Shown here piece by piece: positions 57,919 through 64,000 of a stretch of 64,000 bases of DNA. Where the stretch lies: NCBI GenBank assembly GCA_035048815.1, contig JAUCBN010000046.1:11758999-11822998 (forward strand), written 5' to 3'. This DNA is from Abelmoschus esculentus. Taxonomy: Eukaryota; Streptophyta; Magnoliopsida; Malvales; Malvaceae. The position numbers and the translations under genes were made by a program. How positions within the stretch are numbered: position 1 is the first letter of the stretch; the number at the start of each line of letters is the position of its first letter. The notes under the pieces were generated by a model, which made no database searches, was not told the DNA's origin, and saw nothing but the letters and a program-made list of their open reading frames with translations.

Positions 57919-58132
57919 GGTACTTATTTATAAATTAAACAATTTTCTTTTAACAGTGTTACCTTAAAACACTAAGGGAATAAAACTTTAAGCACCTATT
58001 TTAGCCAAAAAATACATTAGGCACTTATCTCAGAAAAAATATATAATTTAGGCACTTATTTCAGTAAAAAAACATTAAGAACCTATTTCAGAAAAATTGT
58101 ATACTTTAGGCACTTATTATTGAATTAAGCCC

Positions 58133-59635
58133 AATTCAAATCATGATTTTATTTTGTTCCTTGTGATGTCAAATATAACTAATTATTTATTAAAATAAAT
58201 ATAAATAATTAATTTCTCTATTAAAATGATAATGCGAGTCATAACTTTATTAACTATTTAATTTATTTTAAAAAAATTATATTAGAATTAAATTGATAAA
58301 ATGTATAAATAAATAAAAATTAAATGTAATGGTAGATAACTTAATTGATATAACTTAAACAATTATATAATTTTATTGTAATAATTAAAAATATAATAAT
58401 TAAATGGAGATTAACCCATAATTAGAGGTGGTGGCAAATAGATTGTTCGGTTTTGGCTCGGATTGTTTCGGTTTGGTTTATTTTAGGTTTGTTTGCATTT
58501 GTTTAGATTCGGTTTGGGTTTCGATTTTGGTTTTAATTCGGTTATATGTTAATTCGGGTCAATTCGAATATTGGATCGGTGATTCGGGTTAATATCGGAT
58601 CGGTTGTTTTTGGGTCGGGTCAATATCAGATCGGATGTTTTTGAGTCGGGTCCATATCGGGTCGTTTGGATCGGGTCAATCTTTGAATTTTCGGGTTGAT
58701 TTGTTTGAGGATAAAAGTGAAAAAGGAAAAGATATAAGGATCAACTTGATAATGATCTCAATAATTATTTTTATTTCATAAATGAATAGTTCACATCAGT
58801 ACAAGAAAAATGGTGGGAATCAGATTTTCGGTGCAAAATTTGCGTGAAAAGTTATAAAAAGGAAAAAATTTTGATTTTAAAGTTGGATAATCATTTGACC
58901 TTGTAACGTCACAAAATTTTGAAGAATGATGTAGGATGACTCAAGGATTATGATATTTCGTATTGAAATTGTTTTGAAATTTTTTGCCTTGATTTTTATT
59001 CGAGTAAAGGCAATATTGGTAATTTAAGGGCTAATGCTATTTTTGTAAATACATCAATTCAGATTAAAATCGTAAAAATAAATATTCATTTCGAGTTTAA
59101 AATAAATTATTCATTTATTATGACTCAATTATCGGGTTAAAATAAAAAATAGTAAAAATATTTTTTTAAATATATGGATTCAGATTAAAATCGTAAAAAA
59201 AATAAACAATAATAAAAATAAATTATTGATTCATTTCGACTCAATTATCGGATTAAAATCGGATTTATGTTTGGTTTAGATCGATTTTGAGCAAGTTAAT
59301 TTCGGGTTGCTTTCGGTTCGGGTCAAATCGATTACGGGTCAAATCAGTTATGGTCTATATCGGTTCTTCTAGAATTCAGATCGATTTCGATTTTGATTCG
59401 AGTTTCGGATCACGTTAAGATCATCTTGTTTGGATTCAATTGGGTTCGATTCGAATAAATCGTTTTGATTTTCGGTTCTCAGATTAAGTTAGCCAAGTCT
59501 ACTCAGAATTAAGTATTGATTTAAGTGCTTTACCCTTTAAATTACTGCCTACGTAAAACCGCGATAATATATTGCTTAAACGTGTATAGCATCCTCCAAA
59601 ACAAGATGATCAACACATGCAAGATCTTCAAACAA
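58133..59635. other. Intergenic DNA with G/T-rich low-complexity phrases
   Basis: No gene is seen. From about 58435 to 58700, and again from 59265 to 59480, short TCGGGTC, GGTTCGG and ATATCGG phrases recur in a degenerate way. Confidence 0.55.
59057..59257. repeat. Direct repeat, period about 122 bp
   Basis: ATTCAGATTAAAATCGTAAA and GACTCAATTATCGG occur together twice, at 59057-59145 and 59179-59257. Confidence 0.75.
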
Positions 59636-59639
59636 AAAA

Positions 59640-60045
59640 TAAAACAGGTAAGTTAAAGATAGACCCTATTGAGCTAGAGTATGAGCTACCCTATTAGTCG
59701 TACGACTAACATGAACAACACCAATGGAAGGATTATTTTTTAATAGATCACGAGCCTCCATTAAAAAGCATGCAACAACAAAGTAATCAAGAGCTTCCAA
59801 ATTTAGTTTATTAACAATCGCCAAAGTATCTCTTTCGATCTGAAGAGATAATCTGAGTTTGATCAACAATCATCCTTACAAAAAATAGAACACCATTGTG
59901 CACAAAATGATTTCTCCTATTCCAAATACTCCATAGAAGAATAAGAAGAAATGTAAAATATTTCTTAGTAATTGAACATAAGATAACTTCCAACCATTGT
60001 TTACAATTATCAAAAAATCCTGAAGGGAGAAGGGAAGATAGACCA
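59640..60045 (-). pseudogene. LINE-type RNase H / endonuclease tail remnant
   Basis: The minus strand reads LLWSIWNRRNHFVHNG (the conserved stretch preceding RNase H in plant LINE open frames), then after frame changes ALDYFVVACFLMEARDLL and VVHVSRTTNRVAHTLAQ, the C-terminal RNase H motif. It is cut at 60045 by the LTR element on its right. Confidence 0.75.
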
Positions 60046-61418
60046 TGATGAGTGCCCCAAAGTCCTCATTTTTATATCAATTCCCCACTCGATTATTGTT
60101 AATAAAGGACAGATTTAATAGCAATATTGGATAATTCTGCTTATTTCCATATTTCAGCATCCCAATACTCAATTCATGAATTTATCGAGTATTTGGCATA
60201 AAACAAGTGCGGTTAATGGTTTTTTCTCTTAGACAGGAAACTACCACACAAGTAATGCCAGATAGCATGATGGATGCTAGAAACCAAAGCTGGAATGCAG
60301 ATAAGTACCCAAGGCCGCGGCAACACCTGAAGAGCAAATGTTGATATGACAGGCGTTCTGAAGAGAAAAATAAGGTGAACGTTTTAAGACAAGCGACATA
60401 GAGATTGGAGCTGGGAAACACACGAGAAGTCAATGTCAAAGGCCACGTGGGAAAAGAATCCTTATAGGAATAAACTAAGAAATAAAATAAATATATTTTA
60501 TTTATGTACTTAACTTGTGTTTTACTCCAAGTTGTATTCCTACTTTGGAAAGGTTTGCCCTAGGCCAAGCCTATATAAACCATAGCCTATGTAGAGAGGA
60601 ATATATCTCGAAATCAAGTGTTCATAGGAAACCCTAAACTCATCCATCGTCCCCTTGGGGTTTAGGTTAGTTTGTGGAGTAGTTGTGGAAGAAAATTGTA
60701 CTTTGCTTTCTTGTTTCATGCAATAAAATATCAAGGTTTGCTTATCCTTTGCTATTCTTTGTTCTTGCATTCAAGCTCGAGAGAGAAATTTGTATGTAAT
60801 CTATTTATCTAGACTTGGGAGAGTTAGATTCACGAAAAGGATAAGTACGGTATTTCAATCGCGAAATACTAACTCGGCCTAGGGATAGGTTAAGAGTTTC
60901 AGCGGCTAAAAGAAGTGTGAGATTGGTTGATGATTATAATTGATTCACGCCGGGAGGTATCATCAAGGATTGATCACCAACAGTACTTCGACTTAGGGAT
61001 AAGCGGAGTCATCAAAGGACACTTTGCCGAACGTTGATAAAGTCCACCCAAGAGCAAGGGATTGCCGCGGCAGACAAGCATCATCGCTGCCGAGGTAGTA
61101 ATCTGCAGTGCTGCCGAGGCAGTGTTGTGCGATTGCATGAGACAAAAACAAGTCAATTGAACCCATACTACGAAGCACTTTAACCTGTCCCACTTTCCAT
61201 CCTTGATTTCTTGATCATCTATCTTTATTGCTTGAATTAGTTTCCTTAGTTATAATCCAACTCAATTATCTGTGTTTTTACTTTTCCATTGTGCAGGAAG
61301 AATAAATTGTGTAAGTAAAGCCAATTCCTGTGGGTTCGACATCTTAAATACTATAATCTAACAAAAGGTGGAAGGACGAATGCTTCATAAAAGTAGGACT
61401 TTTTAGCCCCTAATAAGA
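60046..61418 (+). repeat. LTR1 of the LARD-like element
   Basis: Begins TGATGAGTGCCCC. A TATA box CTATATAAAC lies at 60571-60580. The exact end before the primer site could not be fixed, because the other LTR runs out of the window. Confidence 0.85.
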
Positions 61419-61420
61419 TT

Positions 61421-61437
61421 TGGCGCCGTTGCCGGGG
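61421..61437 (+). other. Primer binding site of the LARD-like element
   Basis: TGGCGCCGTTGCCGGGG is the common primer site of Athila/Tat-type plant gypsy elements. Confidence 0.85.
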
Positions 61438-62345
61438 ATTGGCGATTCCAACTTTCTTTTTTATTTTTCTTGCACTACTATCTTAGGAAATTAGTTTAAT
61501 TATGTTTGAGTTATTTTTTAGGATGGAATTTCAAGAAGGAGAAGCCATGAAGCATATAAAACGACCCTGAAATCGAGCTTGTCGTCCCGCTAGAAAAGGT
61601 TGCCTCGGCATAATATCACATCGGAAGGTTGCCTCGGCAACATAATGCCACGACGGAGGTTGCCTCGGCAGCAATCTGCCACGGCGGAAGGTTGCCTCAG
61701 CGGAAAAATGTGAAGGAGGGCTGGCCACCCAAGAACATATGATGACGAGTTTGCGTCCCTAAAACTTAATCTCCCCCGTTTTATTTCATACTTGTTCATT
61801 ATTGTTTTCCAATGTAGTTTTTAGTTTCTTTCTCAACAAACTCCACACAAATTGATGACCCTCAAGATACAGAAGAGGCCAAGACGCGACATATAAATAT
61901 TGGTTTATCTTTTTCTTGTCTCCTAATTTTTATCTTGTCTTTTATTGTTGCCTTATGCTCAGATACATGCATTGAGGATAATGCATCCCTCGAGTTTTGG
62001 GGAATATTGATCCTATTTTCTGCCTTATAAAAATATATGCCATGTATGGAAATTATTCGGATTATCCTACTACTGCCTTAAATTTTGTCTTTACAACAAT
62101 TATAGTTTTATGCAAAAAAAAATTTAAGTCTGTTGAATTTTATTGAGACTGCCTCGGTAGCAATATATTCTCCAGCTGCCGCAGCAGTATTCACCATTCA
62201 CCAGACTTGAAATCAGAAAGGTCTCTTAGGATTAGTACTTAGGATTAGACTATGAGCCTGAAAAATCTATAAACACTGCTAGTCTTAGTTGATTTTTAAA
62301 AGTTCTTTTCTTTGAGAAGCAATAAGGACTTAGGCTTAGATTTTA

Positions 62346-62496
62346 ACTAGAGGTGCCTATCACCGGCTCTAGTTTAGTCCATAGAGGTGCCTATTACTGG
62401 CTCTAGGACTTAGTCTTTTTCCCACTTACTAGAGGTGCCCGAAATTGGCTCTAGTAAGAGTAGTTAGCACTTGAGGTGCCCGAAAACTAGCTCAAG
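62346..62496 (+). repeat. Four consecutive small hairpins (GAGGTGCC...GGCTC units)
   Basis: The unit CTAGAGGTGCC-(6-8 nt)-GGCTCTAG occurs at about 62347, 62382 and 62429, and as CTTGAGGTGCC...AGCTCAAG at about 62470. Each has complementary ends; in the last copy both sides of the stem changed together (TAGAG/CTCTA to TTGAG/CTCAA). Confidence 0.75.
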
Positions 62497-62799
62497 CAGT
62501 ATAAGTATATAGAAATATATATTTATATACCAACAGGGAAAAGGAAAGAAAAATAATTGAAGAAAAATCTTAGTCGGAAGTCTTGAGCTAGAAAAAGGAT
62601 TAGAACTTAGATAATCAACTTTGACACAGCTACGCACACACTCACCAAGACTCATAGTCCAGTTTCGAGGAATTCCTAGAACCTAGAAGAGGCCGAGTCA
62701 AGAAAGGAATTCTGCCGCGGCAGGCAGGACAGTATATTACTTTAAAATTCCTTACTAAAAAATTTATCTTTTGCATTGCTTGAGGACAAGCAATAGTTC

Positions 62800-62811
62800 G
62801 AGTTTGGGGTG
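62800..62811 (+). other. Polypurine tract of the LARD-like element
   Basis: AGTTTGGGGTG-like purine-rich DNA directly abuts LTR2. Confidence 0.6.
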
Positions 62812-64000
62812 TGATGAGTGTCCCAAAGTCCTCATTTTTATATTAATTCCCCACTCGATTATTGTTAATAAAGGACAAATTTAATAGCAATATTGGATAA
62901 TTCTGCTTATTTCCATATTTCAGCATCCCAATACTCAATTCATGAATTTATCGAGTATTTGGCATAAAACAGGTGCGGTTAATGGTTTTTCTCTTAGATA
63001 GGAAACTACCACACAGGTAATGCCAGATAGTATGATGGATGCTAGAAACCAAAGTTGGAATGCAGATAAGTACCCACCTCGACAGCACTTGAAGGTCGCG
63101 ACAACACCTGAAGAGCAAATGTTGATATGATAGGCGATCTGAAGAGAAAAATAAGGTGAACGTTTTAAGACAAGCGACATAGAAATCGGAGCTGGGAAAC
63201 ACACGAAAAGTCAATGTCAAAGGCCACGTGGGAAAAGAATCATTATAGGAATAAACTAGGAAATAAAATAAATATATTTTATTTATGTACTTAACTTATG
63301 TTTTACTCCAAGTTGTATTCCTACTTTGGAAAGGTTTGCCCTAGGCCAGGCCTATATAAACCATAGCCTATGTAGAGAGGAATATATCTCGAAATCAAGT
63401 GTTCATAGGAAACCCTAAACTCATCCATCGTCCCCTTGGGGTTTAGGTTAGTTTGTGGAGTAGTTGTGGAAGAAAATTGTACTTTGCTTTCTTGTTTCAT
63501 GCAATAAAATATCAAGGTTTGCTTATCCTTTGCCATTCTTTGTTCTTGCATTCAAGCTTGGGAGAGAAGTTTGTAAGTAATCTATTTATCTAGACTCGGG
63601 AGAGTTAGATTCACGAAAGGGATAAGTACGGTATTTCAATCGCGAAATACTAACTCGACCTAGGGATAAGTTAAGAGTTTCAGCGGCTAAAAGAAGTGTG
63701 AGATTGGTTGATGATTATAATTAATTCACGCCGGGAGGTATCATCAAGGATTGATCACCAACAGTACTTCGACTTAGGGATAAGCGGAGTCATCAAAAGA
63801 CACTTTGCCGAACGTTGATAAAGTCCACCTAAGAGCAAGGGATTGCCGCGACGCACAAGCATCATCATTGCCGAGGCAGTAATCTGCAGTGCTGCCTAGG
63901 CAGTTTTGTGCGATTGCATGAGACAGAAACAAGTCAATTGAACCCACACTACGAAGCACTCTAGCTTGCCCCACTTTTCCATCCTTGATTTCTTGATCAT
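62812..64000 (+). repeat. LTR2 of the LARD-like element, truncated by the window
   Basis: Begins TGATGAGTGTCCC and follows LTR1 to the right edge, including the TATA box at about 63351-63360. Confidence 0.9.

Larger units (their letters stand above)
55345..58132. mobile_element. Foldback element split by an LTR retrotransposon
   Basis: GGCTTAACTTAGTAATAGG at the left and its diverged inverse at the right (ending TTAAGCC at 58132) begin arms that pair over several hundred bases (repeated TATTTTTTAGCTGAAATAGG-like and TTTTAAGGTAACACTG blocks, written here in pieces of the left arm). The right arm is interrupted at 56219/57924; without the insert, AGTAC-TTATTTATAAATTAA restores the complement of the left-arm AATTTATAAATAAGTA. 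No target duplication of the foldback itself was found. Confidence 0.75.
60046..64000 (+). mobile_element. Non-coding LTR retrotransposon (LARD-like), right end beyond window
   Basis: LTR1 (60046 to about 61418) and LTR2 (62812 to beyond 64000) align over about 1.2 kb with few differences; a 22-bp-scale indel near 63078 is the largest. The primer site TGGCGCCGTTGCCGGGG is at 61421-61437, and the purine-rich GAGTTTGGGGTG abuts LTR2. The 1.4-kb interior encodes no recognisable gag or pol, so any movement would need proteins from another element. The phrase TTGAGGACAAGCAA before the purine tract is typical of the 3' untranslated part of Athila/Tat-type gypsy elements, so this may be a deletion derivative of one. 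Confidence 0.88.

Noticed and set aside
61531..61799. Minus-strand frames in the LARD-like element
   Set aside because: They arise from the repeated GCCTCGGCA phrases and have no similarity to Gag or Pol.

Overview
The window is plant nuclear DNA from a eudicot, most probably a member of the Malvaceae such as cotton (Gossypium). Four intron-containing single-copy-type genes have plant-specific structure: a membrane-anchored AMP deaminase, chlorophyll synthase, an Em-type LEA protein, and an EBP1/PA2G4-like protein. The rest is AT-rich and full of nested plant transposons. The Malvaceae suggestion rests on the LEA resembling the cotton D-19/D-132 type and is an inference.

Layout. 18-5752 (minus): AMP deaminase, 17 exons resolved, its last exon lying beyond the left edge. 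5753-7146: promoter, a 202-bp MITE and AT-rich DNA. 7147-9303: a 2157-bp solo LTR with a perfect 5-bp target duplication. 9618-18052: a decayed Ty3/gypsy chromovirus (minus) with two 574-bp LTRs, itself split in its integrase by a second solo LTR (10608-13342). 18120-28000: several foldback (long inverted-repeat) elements. One carries tRNA-like modules in both arms, and one (26132-27834) carries a broken copy of a silicon/arsenite efflux transporter gene (LSI2-like). 28000-33430: AT-rich DNA with a LINE remnant, a SINE-like unit, a pogo/Lemi1-type derivative, a MULE-type MITE with a perfect 9-bp duplication and other inverted-repeat elements.

33562-36868 (plus): chlorophyll synthase, 15 exons, complete. 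37269-37686 (minus): Em/LEA group 1 gene with one intron and ABRE-like promoter elements. 38171-43696: decayed Ty1/copia element (minus). 43928-51513: AT-rich DNA with two hAT-like non-autonomous elements, a second copy of the 202-bp MITE, LTR fragments and a zone rich in a TATCGATA palindrome. 51805-55045 (plus): EBP1, 9 exons, complete, with telo-box motifs upstream. 55345-58132: a foldback element into which a small LTR retrotransposon (56220-57918) inserted; between its LTRs lies an intronless, frameshifted 40S ribosomal protein S6 copy. 58133-60045: low-complexity DNA and a LINE RNase H remnant. 60046 to the right edge: a recent-looking, non-coding LTR element (LARD type) with four consecutive small hairpins whose stems covary.

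The four genes do not form a pathway or cluster; they are ordinary gene islands. The most interesting content is the transposon layer: two independent host-gene captures (LSI2-like in a TIR/foldback element, RPS6 in an LTR element), a foldback family with shared termini, and nested insertions whose order can be read from target duplications and restored reading frames.
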